64,000 nucleotides of DNA from Alligator mississippiensis (GCF_030867095.1 NC_081828.1:215977978-216041977), one strand, 5' to 3'; counted from the stretch's first letter, positions 33,000 through 44,929 are shown. The notes: a model not told the origin generated them from the letters alone. A program made the numbers and translations.

Positions 33000-34900
33000 T
33001 TTGCATGGAGCGCAAGATAACTATTTTGGACCCCAGAAGGACTGCGAATGATCAATTGATCAGTACACAAAAAGAGGACGGTTGCTTGGAGACCGATGAT
33101 CATGATCTCATTGCATTTAATACCGGTAAACAGAAAAGGGCTTCAAACAGTAATATATATCCTTGGAGCTTCATAAAAACTGACAGCTCAAGAGTTGAGG
33201 AAAGATATAAAGTTAAACTGAGTGGGAGGAAAACCCTAGGGACAAAATGTCTATGAAAATTCAAAGCTTATTAGTTGGCCAAAAGGGCATGATTTTACAA
33301 TCAAGAATAGTGAAGCAAATGTGAACATCAGAAATAAAATACCACAATACGTAACAGGAAGGATTGTAGATGACAATAAATATATATTAAAAGTTATGAA
33401 GGGCACAAAATTTATAAGGAAGGATAAGAACATTAGATGAAAATCTATATCTAACTGGTCTAAGGCAAATAAGGAGGAGGTTTGGGTTATATAGCTAAGA
33501 TTTCTTCAGTGATAAGGACCTATTAATACACAAAGATACCAACATTGTTAATAATAATGTGGAAACTGTAGAAATGTTGAAGTAAGACTTATGTTCTATT
33601 GTTTGGAAAAAAAGCAGACGACGTGCTTGCTTCTTGAGGATGATGGATACTTTCCATCCTGTGAATAGCTGAAAGGGATGTTAGACAACACTTATGAAGA
33701 ATAAACTTGTTCTAAAATGTGCCGGGCCAGATATTTTGCACTTATGGGACCTCAAATAATTCAGAGATCTCCGGACTGCTGATGTTAAGTTAAAGGGGGA
33801 GGAAGGTGCTTGGTAGATCAGAGAAATTTGAGAACACTGGAGAAGTATTAATGATGTGCAATATTCAAAATCAGAAAGTAGAATATCTTGAGTAATTAAA
33901 GCCTTTTAGCCAGATAGCAGCCATGGAAAAATAATGGCCAACCTATTACAGGCTTCAACTGATAAAGAAATAGAAGATGGGAATATGATAAATGTCGGTC
34001 AGCGTGCTTTCCTGACAGGTCGTCTTTGTCAACTATGATTTCATTTTCTGATGAGATTACACTTCTCTTGACAAGGATACCTGTGTGAGTATAATATCGC
34101 TAGACATTTGTATAGGGGTTGATTTAGTACCTTATGAATTCCAGGTACAAAATGAGCACTAAAAAATATCCACCGATTATAAGATAAGTCAGTTAAGAAC
34201 TGGCTAATGGGCAGGTTTCAAAAAGGAGCTGACAGTGAAGAATCACCTTTGTAAGGCACAATAGGATTTACAACTGGAGAACAAGCTACCTAAAGTCATA
34301 CAAGGCAATGCTGGCAGATTAAGGATATCTATCTGGGTTTCTCAAATCCCTGCCCAAAGCATTTTAGCCTGAGTCACCCCTCCTCTTTGCAGCCATTTGC
34401 AGTTTCTCTCCCCAGTTTTCCTCCAGAAGAGCTTTCTTTTGCACAGTATCTCATACTTCCATTAAGAACTTTTTTTTTCTTCCCCAAGAAGAAATGGCTT
34501 GATGTCTAGTTGGGAGTAGGTATCAGACAGGGTTCCCCAGGGGTCAGTCCTAAATCCATTATTGGTTATCATCTTCATTAAGGATTTGGATGATGAGATT
34601 GAGTGCACACTTAGCAAATTTGTGGACAATACCAAGTTGAGTGGAGGTGCAGGTACTCTGGCAGGCAGGGCTAGGCTCCAGAATGACCGGGATAGACTGG
34701 AGAAGTGGTCTGCAATCAACCAGATGGATTCAGCAAGGACAAGTGCAAAGTCTTTCACCCGAGACAGAATAATTGCATGCACAAATATAGACTGAGGAAT
34801 GACTGACTAGGCTGCTGCACTGCAGAGAAGGACCTGGGGGTTACAGAGGACCATGAGGTGGATATGAGCTCTTGTCAAAAAAGCTAACGACACACTCAGT

Positions 34901-35489
34901 GGGTGCATCAGCACATGCAATTAATGTGATCTGATAAGCTCTGGAGCAGTTAGAGCTGGAGTAAACTGCTCCTGGGCACAGTGTCTACACATGTACCCAG
35001 GGCATCAGCAATTTGAGCTGGGGTGGAGCAGGGCTGGCCAGGCACAATGTACACCCGCGGTCAGCATCTACACATGCGTTTCAGCTGAGTAAATCACTCC
35101 ACCATAAGATAGTTGTCCCTGACAGTACTATTTTATGGTGGACTTAATTAATTTACTGCATGCTAATACCATTGCATATGTAGATGGTAACACTTTACTA
35201 GGCATGTCTGCATGTTCATTAATGTGCAGTGTCTACTGTGCATTAAATTTAGTACTAAATAAATGCTCAGTAGGCTGCTCTACTGCACATTAGTGTGATC
35301 ACACATGCTTTTTTGTGACGGTTAATGCACAGTAGACTAAAACTACTGCTCATTAATATAATAGCATGGTTTTTGCCGTGATGCTGTAATGCACAGTCAG
35401 TTCTTCTACTGCGCATTGTATTGTGTAGATGCACCCACTGAGGAGCTAATTAGTCTACTCTGCAGTAAAGCGCACATGTAGATGCACCC
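34901..35489. mobile_element. MITE-like element E nested in CR1, itself interrupted
   Basis: It begins GGGTGCATCAGCACATGC and ends CGCACATGTAGATGCACCC. The AGT triplet flanks it on both sides (34898-34900, 35490-35492). Removing it restores CR1 continuity. Its right end (AGCTAATTAGTCTACTCTGC...) matches the reverse complement of the left end of copy D at 31261. The interior is split by element F. Confidence 0.88.
35200..35436. mobile_element. Chompy-like MITE F nested inside element E
   Basis: It starts AGGCATGTCTGCATG, ends GTGTAGATGCACCC and carries several ACTGCACATTAG/CTGCGCATT motifs. ACT is duplicated at 35197-35199 and 35437-35439. Excising 35200-35439 rebuilds CTTTACT + GAGGAGCTAATTAG, the arrangement seen uninterrupted in copy D. 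F therefore inserted after E. Confidence 0.87.
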
Positions 35490-36096
35490 AGTTGTATTAA
35501 CAGGAGTGCCATTTGCAAAAGTAAAAGAAGTGATTTTTTTCCACTTTATTCAGCCCTGGTGAGGCCTTACCTGGAGTGAGTACCGTGTCCAGTTTTGGGA
35601 TCCCCACACCACAAGAAATATATGGATAGATTGGAAAGAGTCCAGTGGAGAGCAACAAAAAATTATTAGGTGTCTGGGAAGCAAGACTTAAGAGGAAAGG
35701 TTGAAAGAATTAGGGTTATTTAGTCTGGGGAAGAGAAGACTTGGGAGGCAGGGGGAGGTTTTGATACCAGTCTTAAAATACCTGAAGGACAAAGAGAAGA
35801 GATTTGGGCTTTTTCCTGTGGCTGTAGGGGCCAGGACTAGGAGCAATAGCTTCAAGCTGCAACGAAGGAAGTTTAGTTTGGGGATTAGGAGGGATTTTCT
35901 GAATATGAAGGCAGTCAAGCATTGGATCAGGCTATCTAGAGAGGTGGTGGAGCCTCCATCCTTGGAAGTTTTCAAGAGCAAGTTGGACGGACACTTGGCT
36001 GGGATGATTGTCAGGCATGATTCTGCCTTGAGCAGGGGGATACACTAGATGTGACCTTATGAAGTTCCTTCCAGCCATGCTTTCCTATGATCCTAA

Positions 36097-37079
36097 TCCT
36101 GACCAATTCACTCCTGATCTACACGACAGAGTCTTGCCAGCATAGGTATGTTGGCTAGGGGTATGAAAAGATCACACAACCTCAATAACACGTCTTCATA
36201 AAGTGAAGTCTTCCTCCCATGGAGTTCCTCTACCAGTTTAATTGGACCTTGTTTCTACTCCGTTCCCTGTTTTTTGGTGCCAACCTCAGTCACTCTGCTG
36301 ACAGTGTTGGGAGAAATGTAAATAAATTACTCTGGTTCGTTGCTTAAAGAATGATGGTGGAGGATGCTCACCCTTTGTCAGGGTCAAACCTTGAGTGTCT
36401 CATTAGCTTCATTCCTTGCATTTTCCCATCGTAATGAAAATCCTGCTCAGCCCAGTCAATTTGGGTGCATCTCAATTTAATCTATATGTATATTAAATAT
36501 ATATGGTATATTAAAATTCTATCTATCTATCTCAAAGGGGAAAGGAAACCTGTATATAAGAAGAACATCAACAAACATGAAATGCTAAAGGAAGGGAAGT
36601 CGTCATGAAAGGGAGAGATCCAAGATGGCCAGAGATTTCCAGAGCTTCAGTGCTCCTACAAACGTTTGTCATGGACAAAAAACAGCATCTGACATTCCTT
36701 GTCAGGGTTTGAAAAATGCAGGTCATTGCAAATCCAATTGAAATCACATGGATCAACCCAGGCAGCAAGGAAGTTGGAGTTAAGAAAACACAACTTTATT
36801 TGTCCTACCAGTGGGGAAGCATGTGGTGTGGGTAGGAGTTGCATTCTGCATGGCTCAAAGAGGTGGAAAATGTGTTTTTCTTTCCACCGCTCTCTGGAAA
36901 GGCTCTTTGGAGGCCTCGATATTGTTGTATAAAATGACTGGGATGGAGTGAGAGCTCTGACCGATGGGGTGTCTCAGCTGTTTGTGTACCTTTTAGACCA
37001 CACTTTGATCCTGGCAAATCTTTGCCTTTTATCAGAGCTTGGAAGTTGTTTGTGAAACAAAGTGTGGCCGCATCCATTG
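36097..37079. other. unique sequence, nothing recognised
   Basis: A short TATC/TATA tract lies at 36480-36532. Overlapping open frames at 36656-37140 look like chance. Confidence 0.4.
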
Positions 37080-37190
37080 AACCGTGGCCACCAGCCAAAA
37101 TTAAACCTGGGATCTTCTGGACTGAAAGCAGCAGCCCCAAATGCTTGAACTACAGCATCACTAATAGGCCCTTGTTCCACAAATAAATGC
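37080..37190 (-). mobile_element. possible tRNA-derived SINE-like fragment
   Basis: 'Accgtggccaccagccaaaa' and 'ttaaacctgggatcttctgg' resemble a reptilian repeat with a B-box-like GGTTYAAWCC read on the other strand. The A box is not clear. Confidence 0.35.
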
Positions 37191-37974
37191 ATGCCTAAGT
37201 CCCACAGAGGTCAACCTTGTTTACATGCAGACTAAGCCTTTGGTTAAGTGCTTTGTTGAACTAGAGCCGAAATGTTTTTATCTTTCTTCCAATCAGAGCT
37301 GAGCATGTTGATTCTTAAGGGTTCTTCCAAGAACAGGTGATGCATCTCATCTCAAGGAGGTGGTTGTTAATGTACCCAGCTACCATGGGTTATCTTCCAT
37401 TTACTATGGGGTAAGGACATGCACACGGGCCGTTACCCTGGAACAGCTGCCATGTTTTAAAGACCCATCCTGTTTTGCTTCATGATAACATGCCTGCCCG
37501 TGCCTTGAATGGGTCAACAACCCAGCTGCAGTCGTGAACCCTACAGACCTCCGACCCCCCAGAAAACAAACAGGAACTATCTAACATCGACTTTCTATAT
37601 CACTTGCGTCTTTCTCATAAACTCTGTTCCAACGCTCCGCAGGAAGCGAGAACAGAACTGGACAGTGTCTCTTGGTTTAAGTTCGACATGTTTACAATTC
37701 CAACTCCAGCAAGATACAGCTTGACCTCAGGCTGACTTTAAACAGAGTCTCCCATCAAAATAGGAACTTTTTTTTTTAATGCCTGGAAAGGAAAAATACC
37801 AAATGAACTTGTTCTACTTTGCCTTTCTCCTTTGTCCTCCAATAAAGAATCGTGAATCATAATAAGGACTCGTAATTTCATCATGGTAGAGAATATTGGA
37901 AGTAACCATGGGGGGAAACACAACATGAGCTCATGAAGTGCAATGAATGAACAGAGTCCCTACTTTAAGGCTAC
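37191..37974. other. unique sequence, nothing recognised
   Basis: No supported feature. A T-run lies at 37768. Confidence 0.4.
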
Positions 37975-38098
37975 AGGGGTATAGGTTGTAGCCATGTTGG
38001 TCTAATGACATAGGCAAACAAGGTTCTTTGGCTAAATCTGATCTCCTTGAGTTGGTCTAATAAAAGATATTCAATTGACCCAAAGAACCGTGTCTACT
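37975..38098. mobile_element. interspersed repeat with fold-back ends ('gttgtagccatgttggtcta' type)
   Basis: 'Taggttgtagccatgttggt' followed by 'ctaatgacataggcaaacaa' is a phrase I associate with a common repeat in reptiles and amphibians. GGTTCTTTGGCTAAATCTGAT (38022-38042) and the reverse complement of GACCCAAAGAACC (38077-38089) form short inverted ends. The class is not known to me (Penelope-like or SINE-like). Confidence 0.5.
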
Positions 38099-39555
38099 CT
38101 AAAGCTATGGTCCTACCCTATCCATTTCTGTAAAGTAGCTTAGATTTTGCTGATGACCCAATAGCTGCCAAAGGACCCACTCTACCTACAATATTTTGGA
38201 TATTTGCCCACAAATCACTCTGATTCTTTCTCTTTCCAAGAAAAATAAATAGCTAATTCTTCAGGGAGGTTTTGGAGAGCAGTTTATTGCTCACTGTTGA
38301 GAAGGATGATAGCCTCCAAGGGAGCTAGAAAATGTAAGCAGCTGTGTAACAGTCAGCCTCCAAAAACAGCCATGCAACATTTAGGGAGATCTGACTACAC
38401 ATACCTCCTCTGTTTTCAAGTGCAAATTGGACATCTGTAAAGGCTGAATCGCTTGCACTAATTGGAACTTGTATAGAGAAGCCCATATGTTTTGCTTTCT
38501 ACCGGGTACCTCTAGTACTCATATTGTGTGCAATAGGCCAGGTTACCACTTGTCAGCGTTTGGCAGCCTACAACAAAGAATGATAGTCAAAGGCAGGGAG
38601 CTCCTTTGGAAAATGAGCTTTGAAAAGATCTGGTTAAGACCCATCAGTCTGATTCCTTATTATGGATCCACTGGGTCAGCTGTACCCCCAACCTTTATGC
38701 ATCCTCTCTGGGACCTGGTGGGCCTTAGGCCTTTTCTTTTTGAAAGGGAGAGCCCTGAGATTTGGCTCCTCTGAGATTCCTGGAAGGTGTTTGGCTTCAA
38801 CACTCTTGTTTCTCTCCAGGATTCATCCAAAGAGTCCAAAACTACTTGAACTCTTGATAGAGATTTACCCCTTATATGCTATGCAACCAGCTGTTTTGCA
38901 GCTGCACAAGACCATGTTCTCAAAAGAAGACAGCTTTTATTAACTGTTGGAAAACAGTCTTTTGGGGTCCTCAGGGTAAAAAGGAAAAGCATCAGTGACA
39001 TATACATCCATGTTGGCTGCATTACTCTTCTCTCTATCCAACAGCATCCAAGGTTTCATTCCACCCACTAAACCAGCAGGATCCCGGTGACGTGAGTTTG
39101 TTCCAGGTTGCAGTCATGCTGTTTTCAAATTGGCCAGTAGTTTCTGAAGACGAACGCTCGGTCATCAGTTTTTTATTATATCCCCACTCTTACATCAGTC
39201 GTTCTTGATAGTAGAATCGTGCCTACCTAGACATGCTCCTATGGTCCACACCCTTCCCTCTCTCTTACAACTCAGTGGAGTAATTGGCCACTACCAGGTC
39301 CTAGCAGGACAATTATAAATGCAAGGGGGTAAACTGAGTTATACATGCTTTACACTAGTACCACATTTTCCCATATTCTCATGTAGTAAAAATGTATGGC
39401 ATGCAGCTCAGGAGAACAAAAGTCCAAGCTAACTCCGGTACTATTTGAACTTGGCTCCACGGACCAGAGGTGTGTTAAACTACGTGCCTATGCTACAAAG
39501 CCAGCTCTCCTCTACATATGTGTATAGACTATTTGAGCAGTCATGCTGGCAAGTC
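38099..39555. other. unique sequence, nothing recognised
   Basis: A 101-codon plus frame (38469-38774) overlaps a 93-codon one in another frame. Neither has a motif I know. Confidence 0.4.
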
Positions 39556-39777
39556 ATAGACTCATAGAAATGAGGGTTGAAGGGACCTCAGGAGGTCACA
39601 TCTATTCCAACCCCCTGCTCCAAGCAGAACCAGCCCCAACTACGTCATCCCAGACAGGGCTTTGTCAAGTCGAGCCGTAAAAACCTCAAAGGATGGAGAT
39701 CCCACAACGTCTCTAGGTAATCTGTCCCAGTGCTTCACCACGCTCCTAATGAGAAAGCTTTTCCTGATATCCAACCA
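39556..39777 (-). mobile_element. CR1 LINE 3' end
   Basis: It runs from 'gtcatagactcatagaaatg' through 'ccaaccccctgctccaagca' to 'gagaaagcttttcctgatat', in reverse orientation. It is truncated after about 220 bp. Confidence 0.93.
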
Positions 39778-39974
39778 ATAGTCTACCTGTTACAGACTTC
39801 AATCAACCCTGTATTGGGGAAGCTAGGAATAAAAGAGGTCCTTCTGCACTGGCCTCTATCACTTGAGCTGTAGAAGCACTTCTCTTGCCACTAGTTGGCC
39901 CTTGTCCTCTCTGGATGGTCACACAATAACACATCTATTTCATTATATCTCCCGTTGTGCCTCCATCGTCTTTT
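39778..39974. other. unique spacer
   Basis: Nothing recognised. Confidence 0.4.
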
Positions 39975-39982
39975 AACTAGAC

Positions 39983-40147
39983 CAGTAGTTTTCAACCTTT
40001 TCTTCATTTGCAGACCCCTAAAATAATTTTAATGGAGGTGCTGACCCCTTTGAATTGTGAGTGTGGGTATTCAACTAGTTTGGCTTGATCACAGTCCTCT
40101 TTTGTGGATGCCTCAGACATAATTTCAACCACAGATTGGAAACCGCT
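39983..40147. mobile_element. 165-bp non-autonomous hAT-like element
   Basis: The ends are CAGTAGTTTTCAACC and GATTGGAAACCGCTG. The terminal repeats pair at 11 of 15 positions and all differences are transitions. The octamer AACTAGAC is perfectly duplicated at 39975-39982 and 40148-40155, the signature of hAT transposition. Confidence 0.88.
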
Positions 40148-40155
40148 GAACTAGA

Positions 40156-41299
40156 CACATCATCAAGCAGTCCATCTGTGCATTGTGCATCTATCAACTA
40201 AGCATTACTTCCTAACCCTGGCAACAGGGATGACTGACTTCCTGTAATTATTAATTGCTACATGAACCTTATAGTCAATGTTTCCTTGAGCTAAGAACAA
40301 GAACTGCCTGTCTTGAGCACCGGCAGCTCCGGGTGGGTGACAGCACAGGAAAAAAAAATCTAGTGACATATTTGTCCTATCCTTTCCCTTTTTTGCATCA
40401 GCTTCTTGATCGCTACTGAATACCAGCCTCTGCTTATTGCTGTTACCTTATATAGTGCAATTGTTATGGGAATGAATTTGAGGTTGGGTGGACATGTTAC
40501 AGCTGCCCTTTGTCAGCAGTGACCGAGCTGCTGTGATTAGGCACTGCCAATCTGCATCTGTGTGTTGGGACTTTCTTAAATCTGAGCTAAGTCCAGGGAC
40601 CAGCTCCAGCTCTGTGTCACTATTCAAGTGTGGTCCCTGTGTCTAACATCTCTGCTCACCCCATCCAGAGGGCTAAGACCTTGCACTTCAACTGCCTTAA
40701 TCCTAAAACTAGTGCCAACTCCCCCAAGCTTGTAAGGCACTTAAGACCCCTATTTTCCAAAACCCCAGCCTTGTGGGAAGTCCATAACACCCATGCTTTG
40801 GATAAGGTCCCCAAAGCAAACTGTCTTTCCTTGTTCTACTATGGGTATTTTCCATGCTTCTGGGTTTGGGTGGCTATCCCCTCCTCCTTCCCCCACCTTT
40901 CTTCTACAGGTGTCAGGGTGTTTTTAAGTCTTTCTCAGATGCATTGGGTGTTGGCTGTAGCCAAGGCTGGGGATTTTGACTGGGCTGTGCCAATGCTCCT
41001 ACTGGGACTAAAGCCAGAAATTCCTGGCTAGAGGGTCTTGCCCCTCTGCTAAAGTCAGACCAATCACTATATTTGGGGTCAAGGAGGAATTATACCCCAT
41101 GGTCAGATTGGCATGGACCACAGAGGTGTTGCCTTCCTCTGTAGGGAGGGCATGGCTCTCTACTTGGGATCTCTATTTACAACCTTTTATAGAAGCAGGA
41201 TATGGGCTGTTGTGGTTCCCCTGCTTTACCTGGGGCAGGATCAGGTGTGACGCCTTGCATTGTGTCAGAGTTGACGGTAGTTTTACGAAGAGCTTAGAT
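40156..41299. other. unique sequence, nothing recognised
   Basis: A 133-codon plus frame at 40630-41031 has no recognisable domain. No splice-site evidence is convincing. Confidence 0.4.
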
Positions 41300-41399
41300 T
41301 CAAGGTTTGTCTAGGATGGTTTGGATTGGGATGGTCCTGCTTGATGGGGAATTGGACTAGGTGACCTCTGGAGGTTGTTTCCAACCCTACTTGTCTATA
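41300..41399 (+). mobile_element. CR1 3' tail fragment
   Basis: 'Tttgtctaggatggtttgga' then 'ggggaattggactaggtgacctc' and 'tccaaccctacttgtctat' form an old plus-strand CR1 tail. Confidence 0.8.
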
Positions 41400-41507
41400 T
41401 AGCCCACAAATATTCATATTTCAACAAATTAATACAATACCTAGAAGTTATTCTCTGCCTCACTTTCCTCACCACGCTATATTTAGTGTTCTCACTGGGG
41501 TCACCTG

Positions 41508-41587
41508 AGTTGTCTTTCCTGCCTAGTGCAGGGGGGCTGGACCTGATGATCCTGTGAGGTCCCTTCCAGCCCCTTGCAATCTATGCA
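41508..41587 (+). mobile_element. CR1 3' tail fragment
   Basis: 'Ctttcctgcctagtgcaggg' and 'gggctggacctgatgatcct' then 'cccttccagccccttgcaatctatg' are a short plus-strand CR1 terminus of the 'cctgatgatcc' subfamily. Confidence 0.88.
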
Positions 41588-42583
41588 CTATCCTTGCTGG
41601 ACTTCAGATTCCCTCTTCTGAGCTGCTTTCCCCATGGTTTCACCTCTACAATACCAAGTTGGCTCCCTGTGGCCTACAGTCCATGCCTGTTGCTGATTCT
41701 GAATATTGAGGGCATTTCTTTCAGAGGTCCTATATTCAAGAAGTCCCCTCCCCTTCCAAAAGCCTTGCTTGCTTTTTCTCTCCTAAAAGCCCTGCTGGGA
41801 TACCTCTGTCCCCTTTGTGCTCCTGGCTGGAGACCCTGCACTCTACACTTTCCCCACTTCACAGCACATTAACTCAGTTGAACTGGTTTTCATCCAGGTC
41901 TGGCATCATTTTTAGCATGTGCGAATGCTCTATCCATCACAGCTCAGTCCTTGATGCTAACCATTTTCTAGCTTGTTGCGTAGTTTCTTGCAGACAGGGT
42001 GGGTGAAACATTATTCCAGGGAGCTTGTCAGCCCGTGCCTGACCCGCTGTAGATGGAGGGCACTCTGAGAGGCAGCGATTGCTTACGTTTCATATAGACA
42101 GCTTCTCCAAATCATGTTAACCTATGGAGAAATACAGCATGAGCAACTTGGAGGTTGAGGTTGGGGTTGGAATTCAATTAAGCAAGACCACGTTCAGGGT
42201 GAACAGATATTTCAGACTCCATGCTCATTCATCTTCAGGGTGAGCAGATATTTCAGACTCCATGCTCACTCCCTCTTTGAAATCAAATCAGAAAAATGCC
42301 AGGCAAGTGATGGAAACCTCTTTCCACTAGGAACTAGACTGCAGCCAGCAATTCCAGTTTGCACCGGTCCAAACTTCCCTCTGATAACTTTCATCCTCTG
42401 CCAACAATGGGTAGATTTGATTTAGAGACTGAGCAGTGAAAGATTCTCAGGCCTGTTAGCAACCCCCACAGCCCCACGGCTGCTCTTTGGTGAGCTTGAC
42501 TTATGCAGTTTTAAAAGCCACAGTGATGCTGTTCTCTGGTTCAGGTGAGAAAGCAAAGCTAAATGAAGGGGAGAGGCAAAACA
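41588..42583. other. unique sequence with a 41-bp tandem duplication
   Basis: Other than 42192-42268, nothing is recognised. Open frames at 41594-41872 are unsupported. Confidence 0.4.
42192..42268. repeat. tandem duplication, 41-bp period
   Basis: 'Ttcagggtgaacagatattt' plus 'cagactccatgctca' recurs 41 bases later with one base changed (gaacag/gagcag). Confidence 0.92.
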
Positions 42584-43106
42584 GTGTCCAGTTTTGGGCC
42601 CCCCACTACAGAAAGGATGCAGACAAATTGGAGGGAGTCCAGCGAAGAGCAACAAAAATGGTTGGGGGGCTGGGGGACAGGACTGGTGAGAGGCCGAGGG
42701 AAATGGACTGATTGAGTCTGGAGAAGGGAAGACCAAGGGGGATTGAATAGCAGCCTTCACCTCCCTGCTGGGGGCTGCAAAGAGGATGGAGCTGGGCTGT
42801 GCTCAGTGGGGGCAGATGGCAGAACAAGGAGCAATGGGCTCAAGTTGCAGCAAGGAAAGTTTAAGTTGGATATTAGGAAAAACTTGCTCCCAAGGAGGAT
42901 AGTAAAACACTGGCTACCCAGAGAGGCTGGAACAGGCTACCCAGAGAGGTGGTGCAATCTCTGTCCTTGGAGATGTTTAAAACCAGCTAGACAAAGCCTT
43001 GGCTGGTCTGATGTAGCTGGGGCTGGTCCTGCTTGGAGAAGGGTTTGGACTAGATGTGACCTCCTGAGATCCCTTCCAGCCTCATTGTCTAGGATCCTAT
43101 GTTTCT
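42584..43106 (+). mobile_element. CR1 LINE 3' end with internal 23-bp duplication
   Basis: Continuous CR1 sequence from 'gtgtccagttttgggccccc' to 'ggactagatgtgacctcctg' and 'ctaggatcctatg'. The HWNRLPREV region is disturbed: the phrase GGCTACCCAGAGAGG occurs twice, 23 bases apart (42912 and 42935), a local tandem duplication not present in sister copies. Confidence 0.93.
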
Positions 43107-43374
43107 AAAACTGAGAGCTAGGCCTTGCATGTCTGGGTGTCCCAGGACAATGTTGAAATAGTATAGGAAAATTGGTACTTCCACCTTGAGCAAAATCAGA
43201 AGCTTCTGCAAACTCCAGCCTTGCATTCAAAAGCTTGTCTAACCTTATCCCAGCCAGGCATTTGGTCCAACAGGAGACATCACACAAACAAACCCTTGCC
43301 TCTCGGCTGTATCACAGGAGGAGAGGCCTGAAGCTATGTGGGACATCAAGGTCCATTCCCATTGCTGGTGAATT
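43107..43374. other. unique spacer
   Basis: Nothing recognised. Confidence 0.4.
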
Positions 43375-43672
43375 CAAACTGGAATCAAGGCAAAGAAAGG
43401 CCATTAGGGTGATCAGGGGAGTGAGAAGAGTTATGAGGGCAGGCTAATGGAGCTTGATTTGTTTAACGTAACAATAAAAAGGCTAAGAAGGGATATGATG
43501 CTGTTTATAAAAGCCTCAGGGAGTGACCATAGGGGAAGAAAAAGAGCTTTTTAGAAGAAAGGACAATATTGCACTGGAGGTAATAGCTATAAGCAGATCC
43601 TAGACTTAGAGGTTTGGACAAGACCGCAAAGATCATCTAAGCCAACCCCTGCACTGATGCAGGACGCACTGT
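43375..43672. mobile_element. two old CR1-like fragments, plus then reverse
   Basis: 43375-43580 resembles a diverged plus-strand CR1 body ('tcaaggcaaagaaaggccat' to 'gaagggatatgatgctgttt', the 'RAIRVIRG...KRLRRDMMLFIKA' region). 43598-43672 resembles a reverse-strand CR1 tail ('tagacttagaggtttggaca', 'atctaagccaacccctgc'). Confidence 0.6.
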
Positions 43673-44227
43673 TCCTATAACAGGAATAAATTACCTGAAA
43701 ATTAGAAGTATCTAACCATCAAAATATTGAGGCTTTGAAACAACCCCCTAATAGGAGTAGTGGGTACAAAAAACCTAGGTTGGACCACATCAGTCATGGA
43801 GCCTTCATTTCACTAGACAAGCCAAAACAACAGCAACAAATCTCAGGGTAATGAAATACTTGTGTTTGTCTTCCAAATTATATAGGGTTTTTTAAAATAA
43901 ACTAACAAGAAAAATAAAATAAAATAAAACACCCTTTAGATGAGTTATTAAAAAATGTTGTTTCCCCCCCAAAAAAATAGCTGAAGTGTTTCACTTCAAT
44001 AATGTTGAACCAAAACTGAAATGTTTTGATTTTCCGAATTACGGTGTTTTTTTAACTGAATGAATTTTCCCAATGTTATCCAAATTCACAGTTGTTTCAG
44101 TTTCCACAACCTGCATTTTGCAGTGAAATTAAGACTCATAGGAAAAAAAATTCTCCCAGCTCTAAGTTTAACAAGTTTTCCAAAGGGGCTCCATTAATTT
44201 TGCAAACCACTGTATATTAGTTGTTTG
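43673..44227. other. AT-rich unique sequence
   Basis: An (AAAAT)n tract lies at 43911-43930. Nothing else is recognised. Confidence 0.45.
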
Positions 44228-44280
44228 GCTGCAATAAAGGGGAACTAGACTTGATGACCCTGCAGATTTCATCCAGTCTG
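44228..44280 (+). mobile_element. possible CR1 tail remnant
   Basis: 'Ggggaactagacttgatgaccctgcagatttcatccagtc' parallels the CR1 tail box. Too short for certainty. Confidence 0.5.
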
Positions 44281-44929
44281 AGTTGTCCAGAACTTGTAGG
44301 CAAGAGTTGCAATAGTCCTAGTGTGCTGTAAGAAGAGTTATTTAATATGAGGAAAAAAGGGTTAGGGTTTTGCTGTCTGCCAACCACTCCTCGTTCACTG
44401 CTTATATATGGACAACCCCAGGGTAAATGAATGCTAAACTGCAGTAAGTTGGCCCTGTGGCTTTTTCCCACCACTGTAGTAACTTAGCATCTTCCAGTAG
44501 TGGCTTAAACAATGTGACTAAAATGTGTTGTGTTTTTCTTCTCTTATCCTCTCCCTGGAGAGGAAAAGTGTGCACTGGGCAGCGGTTTGTTTTGGAATGT
44601 ATTAATAACACAGGCATGTGAAGATAGTCAAAGACATGTGCCTTGCACATACAGCAGAAGCTGGCGAGCTTTGCAATGACCCTTGGTTCCTGTGGGACTT
44701 CATTCCACTCTTATCCAGGCCTCCCAAAAGTAGCAAGCAACAAGGGAGATATGGCACTCGTGGAATGCAAAAACCTAAGCAGGCAGAGGTACAGAATAGG
44801 AGCCCAGCTGCAGAGTGACTTTTTAATGCTGGCTTTTCCCATTAGTTAGATCCTTTGCACAGAGGGATAGAACTGGGACCAGGAGTCCAGAAAGGGCACA
44901 AGAGCTTTCCCATCCTAAAGTAAACCCCA
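44281..44929. other. unique sequence, nothing recognised
   Basis: Open frames at 44618-44849 are unsupported. Confidence 0.4.

Larger units (their letters stand above)
33000..36096 (+). mobile_element. long degenerate CR1 LINE copy with nested insertions
   Basis: This is the longest CR1 in the window. In order: a pre-RT region (CLETDDHDLIAFNTGK at about 33090-33130), a decayed RT start with CAGPDILHLWDLK (33718-33757), and the RT palm region with EKIMANLLQASTDKEI and GQRAFLTGRLCQL (33930-34030). About 250 bp that do not look like CR1 follow (34250-34500). Then come the thumb region (GVRQGSPGVS-like, FVDNTKLSGGAGTL, 34505-34660) and, after the MITE at 34901-35489, the C-terminal block (ARTRSNSFKLQRRKFSLGIR at 35829-35888) and the tail 'gggggatacactagatgtgacc'. 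Stops and frameshifts are frequent, so it is ancient. The two halves join in register across the MITE. Confidence 0.88.

Noticed and set aside
40630..41031. 133-codon plus-strand frame as a possible exon
   Set aside because: No known domain and no convincing splice sites could be matched; kept only as unannotated sequence.
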